A program made the translations under genes and the position numbers. A stretch of 36,122 nt of DNA, from contig JAAFIB010000024.1 in assembly GCA_013297725.1 (NCBI GenBank), positions 1-36,122 on the forward strand. Direction: 5' to 3'. Source of the DNA: Sphingomonadales bacterium (GTDB taxonomy: Bacteria; Pseudomonadota; Alphaproteobacteria; Sphingomonadales; Sphingomonadaceae). The notes below the pieces were generated by a model. It did no database searches and was not told the DNA's origin. It worked only from the letters and a program-made list of their open reading frames with translations. The stretch's first letter is position 1. Every line of letters begins with the position of its first letter. Shown here in pieces: positions 1 through 7,931 of this stretch.

Positions 1-626
1 AAAGGTCCGCTTGGATAGAAAATCTCGTAGGCGATGTTGTTATGCGGCTTTTCATGCGCGACCACCGTGACCATCGCTTCATGGGCATAATCCCATTTCG
101 CCAGCTTGATACCAGCAGCATCGCGTGTAGCGCTGGCTCTACCTTCAGCGACGATCAACAGGTCGGCGGCAAGCACTTTGCCATTGGCAAGGGTGACATT
201 TACCCCAGCATCTGATCGTGCTTGCGATGCAATCGTCATCGGCATGTGCAACTGAATCAAGGGCTGCGCTTTTGCCGCCGCCTGCAGCACTTGGCGCAAC
301 CGGCGATTTTCAAACATCTGCCCCAAAAAACCATCCTCGGGCGATGGCACAAAATCGAGCGCGCCGGGTTTCAGGCCGTCGCTGACCCAGATTTGTTCAA
401 TCGGACAGCCATGACCCGCAAGTTCATCGCCCAAACCGAGTGCCGTCAACATCTTCATGCTTGCGCTGGAAATAGCCGAGGCACGCCCGTCAAAATTGGC
501 CGCCAGCATCGCCTCAGGCTCGGCGCGGTCGATAACATGGCTCGATATACCATGCGCTGCCAGCGCGAGCGCCTGTGTCAGCCCGATCAAGCTGCCGCCA
601 ATGATGATCACGTCTCGCTTTTCCAT
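1..626 (-). CDS. UbiH/UbiF-type FAD-dependent monooxygenase (partial, C-terminus cut by window edge)
   Basis: About 208 residues of the N-terminal part are present; the gene runs off the left edge. The start is the ATG at 624-626 (protein MEKRDVIIIGGSLIGL). The GGSLIGL stretch is the dinucleotide-binding loop for FAD, and the stretch ending in YEIFYPSGPF matches the conserved region of the ubiquinone-biosynthesis hydroxylase family. Members hydroxylate the benzoquinone ring during ubiquinone synthesis at the cytoplasmic membrane. Which ring position it acts on (UbiH, UbiF, UbiI or UbiL type) cannot be told from half a protein. It is divergent from ftsK, with 101 bases between the two starts, so the promoters must lie in that gap. 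The family call is fairly sure; the exact member is not. Confidence 0.8.
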   Translation of the reverse strand, partial: MEKRDVIIIGGSLIGLTQALALAAHGISSHVIDRAEPEAMLAANFDGRASAISSASMKMLTALGLGDELAGHGCPIEQIWVSDGLKPGALDFVPSPEDGFLGQMFENRRLRQVLQAAAKAQPLIQLHMPMTIASQARSDAGVNVTLANGKVLAADLLIVAEGRASATRDAAGIKLAKWDYAHEAMVTVVAHEKPHNNIAYEIFYPSGP

Positions 627-727
627 GGATATGCTATGCATCCGCTGGCCGGTAAATTCCATGCCATTTTTACCCTTAATAGTGCCCGACTCTTGACGCG
701 GAGTCCGCAGAAGTTGAAAAGGCCGTC

Positions 728-3040
728 ATGGCTTCACTATCACCCCGTTCGCAATCGACTGACTGGCGTCAAATGATGCGGCTGTCTTTGCTGCGTAGCG
801 GTGCATTGATCGGCGCTGCAGCGCTTGGTCTATTCGCTGTATTTTATGGTGTTTCGGTGCTGAGCTATGATCCCGGCGACCGCGCATTCAACAGTGCAGC
901 CGCCGATGCGCCGCATAATTGGTTGGGACAAAGCGGTGCTTATCTGGCGGATAGCGCGCTATTTGTGTTTGGACTGACCGCGATTTTGTTGGTTCCCCTT
1001 ATGCTTGTCATCGCGCGCCGACTGTGGCGCGACGTTCCTCAACCAACTTGGAAACGCCAGCTGCTGCTGTGTGTGCTCGGCATGGTCTTGATGGGTTTCG
1101 GCATGGCGCATTGGCAGCATGGTGAAACAATTGGTTTGCCTGCTGGCTGGGGCGGAACGCTGGCAATCCTGATGGATCATAGCGCAATGGCATTGCTTGA
1201 TACCATGTCGGGCGGGTGGCGCACGCTGGTGCGGGTGTTGTTGATTGTACTGCCATTATTTGGTGGCTTGGCTTTAGTGCTCCGCTCGCTTGAACTCGAA
1301 AAACCCTTGTTCCGTATTCCCGCGATCCCGTTTCCAAGCTTTGGCGGAAAACCAAAGGAGATTGCCGATGATGACGACGGTGAAATCCCTGTTCGCGATA
1401 TCGGCAAGCCTGCGCCGCCACGCCCCTCGGTCGAACCTGACCGCCGTCCACCGCCAGAGATTAAAGAACCGGTCAAAGCTGCTCCGAAAGCCGTTTTTGC
1501 CAAAAGTGCCAAACAGGGCGATTTCTTTGGCACGTATAAGCTGCCGTCTGTAGATCTGCTCGATCCGCCGCCACCCAGCAATGCGCCAAAACTGGATAAG
1601 GCCGCGCTGGAACGCAACGCCCGCCTTCTGGAATCGGTGCTGGATGACTTCCACGTAAAGGGTGAAATTACCGCCGTCCGCCCTGGCCCTGTTGTGACGA
1701 TGTACGAACTAGAGCCTGCGCCCGGTGTTAAAGCATCGCGTGTTATCCAGTTGGCCGAGGATATTGCCCGCAATATGTCGGCGCTGTCGGCGCGCGTTTC
1801 GGTTATTCCGGGACGTACTGTCATGGGTATCGAACTGCCAAACCATAACCGCGAGGCTGTGGTGCTTCACGAAATGGTTGGCTCTGGCGCCTTTGCTGAT
1901 CAAAAGGGACAGTTGCCGATTATCCTTGGCAAAAACATCTCTGGCGATCCGGTGATCGCTGATCTGCAACCGATGCCGCATCTGCTGATCGCGGGGACCA
2001 CGGGTTCGGGCAAGTCGGTGGGCCTCAATACGATGATATTATCTCTGCTGTATCGGCTGACCCCCGATCAGTGCCGGATGATTATGATTGATCCCAAAAT
2101 GCTGGAACTTTCGGTTTATGACGATATCCCGCATTTGCTATCCCCTGTCGTCACCGAACCCGCCAAAGCGATCCGTGCGCTGAAATGGGCGGTTGAACAG
2201 ATGGAGGATCGCTACCGGATGATGTCCTCCATCGGCGTCCGTAATCTGGGCGGGTTCAATGAAAAGGTTCTGGCGGCGAAAGCAAAAGGCACTCCGCTGG
2301 GTCGCCGTGTTCAAGTCGGCTATGACGCGATGACCGGCTTGCCGCAATATGAAGACCAGCAGCATGATTATGCGCCGCTGCCGCAAATTGTGGTGGTTGT
2401 TGACGAGCTTGCCGATTTGATGATGACGGCGGGTAAAGAGGTCGAATTCCTGATCCAGCGGCTGGCGCAAAAGGCACGGGCGGCGGGTATTCACCTGATT
2501 ATGGCAACACAGCGACCGTCGGTTGATGTCATCACCGGCGTTATCAAAGCCAATCTGCCGACGCGGATTTCTTTCCACGTCACCAGCAAGATCGACAGCC
2601 GTACCATCCTTGGCGAACAGGGTGCAGAGCAGCTGCTTGGCAAAGGCGACATGCTGTATATGGCTGGCGGCAAAGGGCTGACGCGTATCCACGGCCCGTT
2701 TGTGTCTGATGATGAAGTCCGCCGCGTCGCTGACCATTGGCGCAGTCAGGGCCAGCCCGACTATATCTCCTCCGTCACCGAAGACCCCGAAGACGGCGGT
2801 TTTGCCCTTGATGGTATCGGCGATGACGACAGCCCAGAGGATGCGACATATCGCAAAGCCTGCCAGATCGTCTTTGAAAGCCAGAAAGCCTCGACCAGCT
2901 GGGTGCAGCGGCAGTTGCGCATCGGCTATAATAGCGCCGCGCGCCTGATCGACCGTATGGAAGAAGACGGCTTTATCAGTGCCCCGAACCATATCGGCCG
3001 CCGCGAAGTTCTGCGCGATCGTAATGGCGAACCCATTTAA
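728..3040 (+). CDS. ftsK: DNA translocase FtsK/SpoIIIE
   Basis: This is a 770-residue septal DNA pump that segregates chromosome termini and activates dimer resolution at division. The N-terminal 190 residues carry four hydrophobic segments (about 28-48, 70-98, 111-128 and 163-187). An acidic and proline-rich linker follows (about 215-290), shorter than the long linker of E. coli FtsK. The motor has the Walker A GTTGSGKS near residue 422 and the Walker B strand VVVVDELADLMM near 556. The last 65 residues form the gamma winged helix (QRQLRIGYNSAARLIDRMEE) that reads KOPS sites. The start ATG at 728 is preceded by a weak AAAAGG; later in-frame ATGs would cut into the first membrane segment. lolA follows 65 bases downstream, the usual ftsK-lolA order in proteobacteria. 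Confidence 0.97.
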   Translation: MASLSPRSQSTDWRQMMRLSLLRSGALIGAAALGLFAVFYGVSVLSYDPGDRAFNSAAADAPHNWLGQSGAYLADSALFVFGLTAILLVPLMLVIARRLWRDVPQPTWKRQLLLCVLGMVLMGFGMAHWQHGETIGLPAGWGGTLAILMDHSAMALLDTMSGGWRTLVRVLLIVLPLFGGLALVLRSLELEKPLFRIPAIPFPSFGGKPKEIADDDDGEIPVRDIGKPAPPRPSVEPDRRPPPEIKEPVKAAPKAVFAKSAKQGDFFGTYKLPSVDLLDPPPPSNAPKLDKAALERNARLLESVLDDFHVKGEITAVRPGPVVTMYELEPAPGVKASRVIQLAEDIARNMSALSARVSVIPGRTVMGIELPNHNREAVVLHEMVGSGAFADQKGQLPIILGKNISGDPVIADLQPMPHLLIAGTTGSGKSVGLNTMILSLLYRLTPDQCRMIMIDPKMLELSVYDDIPHLLSPVVTEPAKAIRALKWAVEQMEDRYRMMSSIGVRNLGGFNEKVLAAKAKGTPLGRRVQVGYDAMTGLPQYEDQQHDYAPLPQIVVVVDELADLMMTAGKEVEFLIQRLAQKARAAGIHLIMATQRPSVDVITGVIKANLPTRISFHVTSKIDSRTILGEQGAEQLLGKGDMLYMAGGKGLTRIHGPFVSDDEVRRVADHWRSQGQPDYISSVTEDPEDGGFALDGIGDDDSPEDATYRKACQIVFESQKASTSWVQRQLRIGYNSAARLIDRMEEDGFISAPNHIGRREVLRDRNGEPI

Positions 3041-3105
3041 CCGATTAACGTCCCATTCAAGCCGCCGCTCTCATTTGCGCCAGAATATGTCATAAGGAAC
3101 CAAAG

Positions 3106-3723
3106 ATGAAAAACATCTTCACTGCATTCGCGCTCTCCCCTGTGTTGCTCGTCACCAGCGCTATTGCCCCTGCGCAAAGCACGAATGACCTGTCAGAGGT
3201 TGTCGCACACATGCAGGCGACGTCAACAATGTCGGGCGGCTTCACGCAGACCGACCGCAACGGCAAATCGCTGACGGGCAAGATTTTGCTAAAACGCCCC
3301 GGCCATGTCCGCTTTGAATATCAAAAAGGTGTGCCGTTGCTGATCGTTGCTGATGGCAAGTCGCTGACCATGATCGATTACGAGGTCAAACAGGTGCAAC
3401 GCTGGCCGATCAAAAACAGTCCGCTGGCCGCATTGCTTGATCCCGGCAAAGACCTTGCAACCTATGGCAAGCGCGTGAACACATCTGATAAAAATGTGAT
3501 CAGTGTCGAGGTGAAAGACCCTAAGCGCCCTGAATACGGAACCATCACGATGGTCTTTGTTCGGCAGGCAGGTGCGCCGGGCGGATTGACGCTGAATGGC
3601 TGGGTCGCGCTCGATTCGAAAAACAACCGAACATCGATTCGACTCAGTGGGTTGAAATTCAACACGCCGATCGCACAATCAAACTTCACATGGAAAGACC
3701 CGCGCCCGACAAAGCGGAAATGA
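3106..3723 (+). CDS. lolA: Outer-membrane lipoprotein carrier protein LolA family
   Basis: A 205-residue periplasmic chaperone that carries lipoproteins from the LolCDE complex to the outer membrane. Residues 1-24 are a signal peptide ending near APAQS. The mature part has the LolA beta-strand pattern: GGFTQTDRNG, then KILLKRPGHVRFEY, then LLIVADGKSLTMIDYE, and late strands ending SNFTWKDPRP. Length fits the family. The RBS is AAGGAACC, a few bases before the ATG. It lies directly downstream of ftsK, which supports the call because the ftsK-lolA pair is conserved. No stem-loop terminator lies directly after the stop; the first strong one is about 190 bases further on. Confidence 0.92.
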   Translation: MKNIFTAFALSPVLLVTSAIAPAQSTNDLSEVVAHMQATSTMSGGFTQTDRNGKSLTGKILLKRPGHVRFEYQKGVPLLIVADGKSLTMIDYEVKQVQRWPIKNSPLAALLDPGKDLATYGKRVNTSDKNVISVEVKDPKRPEYGTITMVFVRQAGAPGGLTLNGWVALDSKNNRTSIRLSGLKFNTPIAQSNFTWKDPRPTKRK

Positions 3724-3910
3724 TTAATATGGTCGGTGAGCCGAGCCGAAGGGCGGACCAGATGAGAAGCTGAACGGTTTTGTTCATCTGACGGACAGGT
3801 TCAAAGGCCTATTTTCTCTATATCGAAAGATGGTCGTTACGCGGTTTTCCCCCTGTTGCCCCGTAGCGATTAAGCCACCTTTTGATATCAGCGTGACGAA
3901 CGCAAGCTTG
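3724..3910 (+). ncRNA. Candidate structured RNA or long structured 3' UTR of lolA
   Basis: There is no convincing ORF between the lolA stop and xth. The stretch holds several foldable elements on the plus strand. One hairpin has a CAGAT/ATCTG outer stem around a GAAC/GTTC inner stem (about 3761-3791). Another pairs CGTTACGCGG at 3835-3844 with CCCCGTAGCG at 3859-3868 in nine of ten positions. A strong intrinsic terminator closes the region at 3911-3953. The arrangement fits either a small RNA or a long structured 3' UTR of lolA. I cannot match it to a named RNA family and see no clear promoter. Confidence 0.25.
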
Positions 3911-3953
3911 GCCCTCATCCCAATTGCCCCCGGGATGGGGGCTTTGCTTTTTT
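3911..3953 (+). terminator. Rho-independent terminator with two alternative stems
   Basis: GCCCTCATCCC (3911-3921) pairs fully, with one U-G wobble, with GGGATGGGGGC (3932-3942). The T-rich run TTTGCTTTTTT follows at 3943-3953. A shorter competing stem, GCCCCC (3926-3931) with GGGGGC (3937-3942), ends at the same T-run. It stops transcription coming from lolA or from the candidate RNA before xth. Confidence 0.8.
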
Positions 3954-4013
3954 GGTTGTCCAGAGCCTGCAAAGCGCTTGCTCCGTCCGCTTCCCCCCCT
4001 TAAGCATCCCGGC

Positions 4014-4808
4014 ATGACGACCACACTTCGCATCGCATCCTGGAACATCAATTCCGTCCGTTTTCGTATCGACATTGTCGAACGCTTTCTGCGCGATCAT
4101 GGGCCTGACATATTGTGTCTGCAGGAAACCAAGGTGGTCGATGAACAGTTTCCCGAGGGCGCGTTTCGGCAGCTGGGCTATAACCATATCGCCCTTAACG
4201 GACAGCCGATGCACCATGGTGTTGCCATCATATCAAAGGTGCCATTGCACAACCGGACGGCTGAGGACTGGCAAGCCAATGGCGAGGCGCGCCATGTTGG
4301 CGTCGAGGTTGCAGGCAGTTTCCGGCTTGAGAACGTCTATGTGCCTGCGGGCGGCGAAGCACCGGATTTTACCGATGGTTCAAAGTTCAGACAGAAACTG
4401 GACTTCGTCGGGCGGATGACGGAGTGGAGCCGCGCTTTGAACAAGCCAACGATCCTGACCGGTGATTTCAATATCGCTCCACTGGAAACGGATGTGTGGA
4501 GCCATAAGCAGCTGGTCAATGTTGTCAGCCACACCGCTGTAGAGATTGAGGCGCTGGATAAATTGCAAGCGACAGCAAACTGGGTTGATCTGGCGCGGCA
4601 GTTTATCCCGCCCGAAGAGCCGCTGTTCACATGGTGGAGCTATCGCGCGCAGGATTGGGAAACGTCAAACCGCGGGCGGCGGTTAGATCATATGTGGGTA
4701 ACGCCGGATTTGCTGGACAAGGCGGTTAGCCATGTCGTGCATAAACCCGTTCGCAATTGGGGCAAGCCATCGGATCATATCCCGATCGTAACGGAGTTTC
4801 GCCTTTGA
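4014..4808 (+). CDS. xth: Exodeoxyribonuclease III (AP endonuclease)
   Basis: A 264-residue enzyme of base-excision repair that cuts at abasic sites and removes 3' blocking groups in the cytoplasm. The start is the ATG at 4014 (MTTTLRIASWNINSVR), because the family begins with the strand holding the catalytic WNINS Asn. An upstream in-frame ATG at 3924 lies inside the terminator and is unlikely. Visible catalytic motifs are LQETK (metal-binding Glu), LTGDFNIAP (Asp/Asn), RRLDHMW and the terminal SDHIPIV (general-base His). Length matches E. coli XthA, about 268 residues. The stop overlaps the TTG start of ribA by 4 bases, so translation of the two is probably coupled. Confidence 0.93.
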   Translation: MTTTLRIASWNINSVRFRIDIVERFLRDHGPDILCLQETKVVDEQFPEGAFRQLGYNHIALNGQPMHHGVAIISKVPLHNRTAEDWQANGEARHVGVEVAGSFRLENVYVPAGGEAPDFTDGSKFRQKLDFVGRMTEWSRALNKPTILTGDFNIAPLETDVWSHKQLVNVVSHTAVEIEALDKLQATANWVDLARQFIPPEEPLFTWWSYRAQDWETSNRGRRLDHMWVTPDLLDKAVSHVVHKPVRNWGKPSDHIPIVTEFRL

Positions 4809-5851
4809 GCGGTGCTGATCCCAAAAATGCAGCCAAAGCCATTGACGCGTTGCGGCGGGGCTGGGCGGTTGCGGTTAAAGGGAATAGCGCGACGATTGGC
4901 TTAGTCGCGATAGAGACGTGTTCCGAGGTGGCAGGAGCGTCGGGCATATTGCTGTCGGCCAGCCGCGCTGCGACGTTAAAACTCGCTAACCAGTTTGCAG
5001 CGGCGGATACGGCCTTGCCCGTCTTGATTGCCCGCCCTGCGGACCTTGATATGTCACTGGCGCTGGCGATTGCTGATCCCGCTCTTGATCTGCGCTACCC
5101 AATGAAAGGGCCGTTTGCAGCGGCCGCACTTCCTGACGCCGATGCTGCGAAAGCCGCAATGGAAATGGCGCGGGAGGCCGGATTGCTGCCTGCCTTTCTG
5201 GTTGTTGATCCTGTATTGGCAGATGCGCATACCACTCCCGCTGACGTCGCAGCGTTCCAGGATGCAGGCCAATTGCGCATCGCCGCGCGGGCGCGTTTGC
5301 CTGTGTCAGCCAGCAGCGATGCAGAACTTATTGCCTACCGTTCGGCCGCCGATGCCGCTGATCATGTCGCCCTTGTTGTTGGAAAGCGCGACAGCAGCAC
5401 GCCGGTCGTAAGGCTGCATAGCGAGTGTTTAACAGGCGACGTGTTGGGTAGTCTGAAATGTGATTGCGGCCCGCAGCTACATGAAGCTTTGCACCAGATC
5501 GCAGGCGCTGGCTGGGGCGTGTTGCTTTATCTACGCCAAGAAGGCCGCGGCATCGGTCTGGTCAATAAATTGCGGGCCTATGCTTTGCAGGATCAGGGAT
5601 TTGACACAGTGGATGCCAATACCCGCCTCGGTTTTGCCGTCGATGCACGCGATTTTGCGGTGGCGGCACAGATGTTGCGACTGTTGGCGGTGGATCAGGT
5701 GCGCTTACTGACCAATAATCCTGAGAAGGTAGCGGGTCTAGAAGCGGAAGGCGTTGCCGTTTTAGAGCGACTGCCGCTGAAAATTGCAGCAAACCCGCAT
5801 AATGCCGGATATTTGGAAACCAAGCGCGACCGCACAGGGCATAAGCTTTAG
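4805..5851 (+). CDS. ribA: GTP cyclohydrolase II with alphaproteobacterial N-terminal extension
   Basis: A 348-residue enzyme for the first step of riboflavin synthesis, opening GTP to the diamino-pyrimidinone. The C-terminal half carries the catalytic domain: zinc ligands in LKCDCGPQ with an upstream Cys in HSECLTGD, then RQEGRGIGL, and LLTNNPEKVAGL near the end. The first 150 residues (DALRRGWAVAVKG onward) look like the non-catalytic, RibB-related extension seen in alphaproteobacterial RibA. I see none of the acidic RibB active-site motifs in it. I chose the TTG at 4805 as start because it overlaps the xth TGA as TTGA and gives the expected first helix. The ATG at 4757 would need a 52-base overlap with xth and remains possible. 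Confidence 0.9.
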   Translation: MSGADPKNAAKAIDALRRGWAVAVKGNSATIGLVAIETCSEVAGASGILLSASRAATLKLANQFAAADTALPVLIARPADLDMSLALAIADPALDLRYPMKGPFAAAALPDADAAKAAMEMAREAGLLPAFLVVDPVLADAHTTPADVAAFQDAGQLRIAARARLPVSASSDAELIAYRSAADAADHVALVVGKRDSSTPVVRLHSECLTGDVLGSLKCDCGPQLHEALHQIAGAGWGVLLYLRQEGRGIGLVNKLRAYALQDQGFDTVDANTRLGFAVDARDFAVAAQMLRLLAVDQVRLLTNNPEKVAGLEAEGVAVLERLPLKIAANPHNAGYLETKRDRTGHKL

Positions 5852-5860
5852 GTTCTGTGC

Positions 5861-6532
5861 CTAAACCACCAACTCCTCAAGCATCCGGCGCGACACGATG
5901 CGTAGGTGGTCCTCATACCTTTCGACAATCCCCCGGCGAAGCAGAGCGGCAAGCGCGCGCGACCCAGTCTCGCGGGTCGTATGGACACTTAATGCAAGTG
6001 CAGAAATAACGGGTACTGGCCTGATTTCATCATTGGCATCCGCCATCTGCAGCAACGCTTTATGAAAGCGGCCACTTGCCGATAGCCCGATCCGCGCCGC
6101 CATCCGGTCAAGCATCAGGTCAAGCTGCCGCGCCAGCAGACCTGCAATCCCTGAACCAATATCGGCATGCGCCCGGGCCAAGTCTGCCAAGGATACTGCC
6201 GGGATCGAAAGCAACCGTGTTTCGGCAATCGCGCGTAAATCGGCCCGGTGCAGCATCGGTTCCGGATACGCTCCAAAAATTTCACCCGGCCCGTGCCGGG
6301 TTAACTGCGCCTGTTGCCCGTCGATACCGAAAATCTCGGCAACAACGCTGCCTTCAAGGATCAGGAACAGCATATTCGAGGGATCACCGCGTATCGCTAT
6401 ATTTGCACCCGCCGAATAACGCCTCTCCGTCATCGCGGATAGCAATACATCTGCGCTGTGCGGGCCACAGCCAAAACAGGCAGCAATCGATGAAAGCTGC
6501 TCAGCCCTTCGATGATCGCCCCCCGCGTGCAT
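5861..6532 (-). CDS. Crp/Fnr-family transcriptional regulator
   Basis: A 223-residue cytoplasmic regulator. The first half is a cyclic-nucleotide-binding beta barrel (MLFLILEGSVVAEIF, then HGPGEIFGAYPEP). A dimerisation helix follows (ARQLDLMLDRMAARIG), then a C-terminal winged helix with recognition helix region SVHTTRETGSRALAALLRRG. In the phosphate-binding cassette an Arg is present (LHRADLRA), but the usual FGEL Glu is Ala (FGAY), so ligand preference may differ from cAMP. Only two N-terminal cysteines (CFGC) are visible, too few for an Fnr-type cluster. The ATG at 6532 lies 2 bases after the stop of the preceding SLOG/cyclase-like gene. A GTG at 6550 would overlap that gene by 16 bases. 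It is the last gene of the TIR block and probably its output. Confidence 0.85.
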   Translation of the reverse strand: MHAGGDHRRAEQLSSIAACFGCGPHSADVLLSAMTERRYSAGANIAIRGDPSNMLFLILEGSVVAEIFGIDGQQAQLTRHGPGEIFGAYPEPMLHRADLRAIAETRLLSIPAVSLADLARAHADIGSGIAGLLARQLDLMLDRMAARIGLSASGRFHKALLQMADANDEIRPVPVISALALSVHTTRETGSRALAALLRRGIVERYEDHLRIVSRRMLEELVV

Positions 6533-6534
6533 AT

Positions 6535-7920
6535 CTACCCGCTCGGCCACACGGCAAAGACATCGACAGGACCGTCTGCCGTTTCCATCTCGCCCATAGG
6601 CTCAATCCGGCTGCACCGTCCCTCGGTCAGCATGGCCATGGCTGCGCTGCTTGTGGCAAAGACACTGCCCACCGGCGTGTTGCGCAGTAATGCCGCAACG
6701 GTGTCGCGCCGCCCGGTTGAGGTGCAGTCGATAGCGGCTTGGACTGAGTGTTCTGGAATGGCTGCTACTGCTTCAGCAAGCGAAGCAAATCCTAAAGGGT
6801 CAGCAACCCCTGCATCATCACCCAGAGCAACAGTAAATAACAACGACCCATCGGACAAATCCGCGACGCCATGGGTTGGGCGGCTTGCCTCGACAGCAAC
6901 GTGGACGACGGGGCGCCGCGATGCCAGCCATGGGTCGCCAAGCGCAGGCCTGTCCGCTGGCTCTATCCGCAATGCGACCGCGCGGCTTTCCAGAATTATG
7001 GCTTTGGAAATTGCTCTGCCCATTGCCCAGTAGTCGGCTAGGGCGACGCCCGCGCGGGTCGTCACTGAGTCGCCATTGCAAATCGTCAGCGAATGGGCGG
7101 CGTCGCACAAAGCGTCAAAACGGACAGTCCACTCTGGTCCATATGGAGCCACCGATGATTGGCAAAATACCTCGCGGCTGGATGGCAGCACAACATGCAG
7201 TTCGGCTCCGCACGCCAATAACGCCTCTGCAGCAAGAATATCAGCGCCAGCCGCGAGCGCACCATAGCCAAAGCCGGGGGCGATCTCGACAATTGCAGTG
7301 CTTATAGCCTCAGCCGCTATCGCATCGTTGCTGTCGATACCCAATATGCCGCTATAATGCAGGCTGGGGGCCGGGCGATACGGATCAAGCCACGCTGCAT
7401 CGCTGCCCGTTTCTGCCAAGATGGCGGCAAATTGGCGCAGAGTTGCGGCATGATCCTCCCATGCTTGTGGCGCGCATCGGATCGCGGCGGAAAGGCTGGT
7501 TTGCGCGTCAGGTGCGCGACCCAATAGCAAGAAAGCCTCTGCCCGTGTTGCTTCGCGCCAATAGGGCGTTTCACCCTGCGACCGGTCGCCATCGACCAGA
7601 GTTAAAACATCGCGCGCTATCGCAGCGGCGCTGGCTCCGTCGCCTGCAAACAGTGCCATCGCTGCAGCATTTATTAAAGGATAGCTGTCGGGGCGGATGC
7701 GGGCAGCGCGGCGATAGGATGCCCCGCTTTGCGCAAACAACGCCGCCCGCTCCGCCCCTGCCGCCTGTTTTGCCCTATCTTTTAGCAAGCGGCCTTTCAG
7801 CGTTAGTGCCTCAATCTCCTCCACCCCATCCAGCCCCGCCGACAGGAACGCATCCCACGCGCGGGAAGTCGCTCCGGAACGGGCGAGGGAGAGGATGGAG
7901 GGGATGTTGCTGGGTTTCAT
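6535..7920 (-). CDS. TPR / SLOG-like / degenerate class III cyclase-like protein
   Basis: 461 residues with three parts. Residues 1-170 are helical and TPR-like, resembling the TRAFs-binding/TPR-S type of repeat. Residues about 185-325 look like a Rossmann SLOG domain: HYSGILGI, the glycine-rich GYGALAAGADILAAEALL, GAELHVVLPSSREVF, then a SLTICNGD strand. Residues about 335-461 follow the order of a class III nucleotide cyclase, ending GSVFATSSAAMAML and PVDVFAVWPSG. However, the opening strand reads VVHVAVEASRP where active cyclases have the metal-binding Asp of a FADIxGF motif, so it is probably inactive. SLOG domains bind or process nucleotide ligands, so this looks like a sensor. It is 11 bases from the gene before it and touches the Crp/Fnr gene. 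The start ATG has a weak RBS. Domain calls are by eye and the function is inferred. Confidence 0.65.
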   Translation of the reverse strand: MKPSNIPSILSLARSGATSRAWDAFLSAGLDGVEEIEALTLKGRLLKDRAKQAAGAERAALFAQSGASYRRAARIRPDSYPLINAAAMALFAGDGASAAAIARDVLTLVDGDRSQGETPYWREATRAEAFLLLGRAPDAQTSLSAAIRCAPQAWEDHAATLRQFAAILAETGSDAAWLDPYRPAPSLHYSGILGIDSNDAIAAEAISTAIVEIAPGFGYGALAAGADILAAEALLACGAELHVVLPSSREVFCQSSVAPYGPEWTVRFDALCDAAHSLTICNGDSVTTRAGVALADYWAMGRAISKAIILESRAVALRIEPADRPALGDPWLASRRPVVHVAVEASRPTHGVADLSDGSLLFTVALGDDAGVADPLGFASLAEAVAAIPEHSVQAAIDCTSTGRRDTVAALLRNTPVGSVFATSSAAMAMLTEGRCSRIEPMGEMETADGPVDVFAVWPSG

Positions 7921-7931
7921 TGTATCAGCTG

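Noticed and set aside
222-776. Plus-strand ORF of 184 residues
   Set aside because: It lies antisense to the UbiH-type gene and runs into ftsK; its composition (many His, Arg, Gln) is that of a shadow frame.
1177-1824. Minus-strand ORF of 215 residues inside ftsK
   Set aside because: Antisense to the well-conserved ftsK; low-complexity Ser/Gly/Arg sequence with no family likeness.
2138-2992. Minus-strand ORF of 284 residues inside ftsK
   Set aside because: Antisense to the ftsK motor and gamma domains, which are clearly coding on the plus strand.
3735-3765. GTGAGCC...CGAAGGGC stretch after lolA resembling the TGAGCCTGTCGAAG repeat
   Set aside because: Only part of one arm matches, with an indel and no inverted partner; may be chance in GC-rich DNA.
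3784-4217. Small minus-strand ORFs between lolA and xth
   Set aside because: They cross the terminator or lie antisense to xth and show no RBS or family likeness.
6481-6532. CFGC cysteines of the Crp/Fnr protein as an oxygen-sensing cluster
   Set aside because: Only two N-terminal cysteines are present; an Fnr [4Fe-4S] cluster needs four in total with a set spacing.
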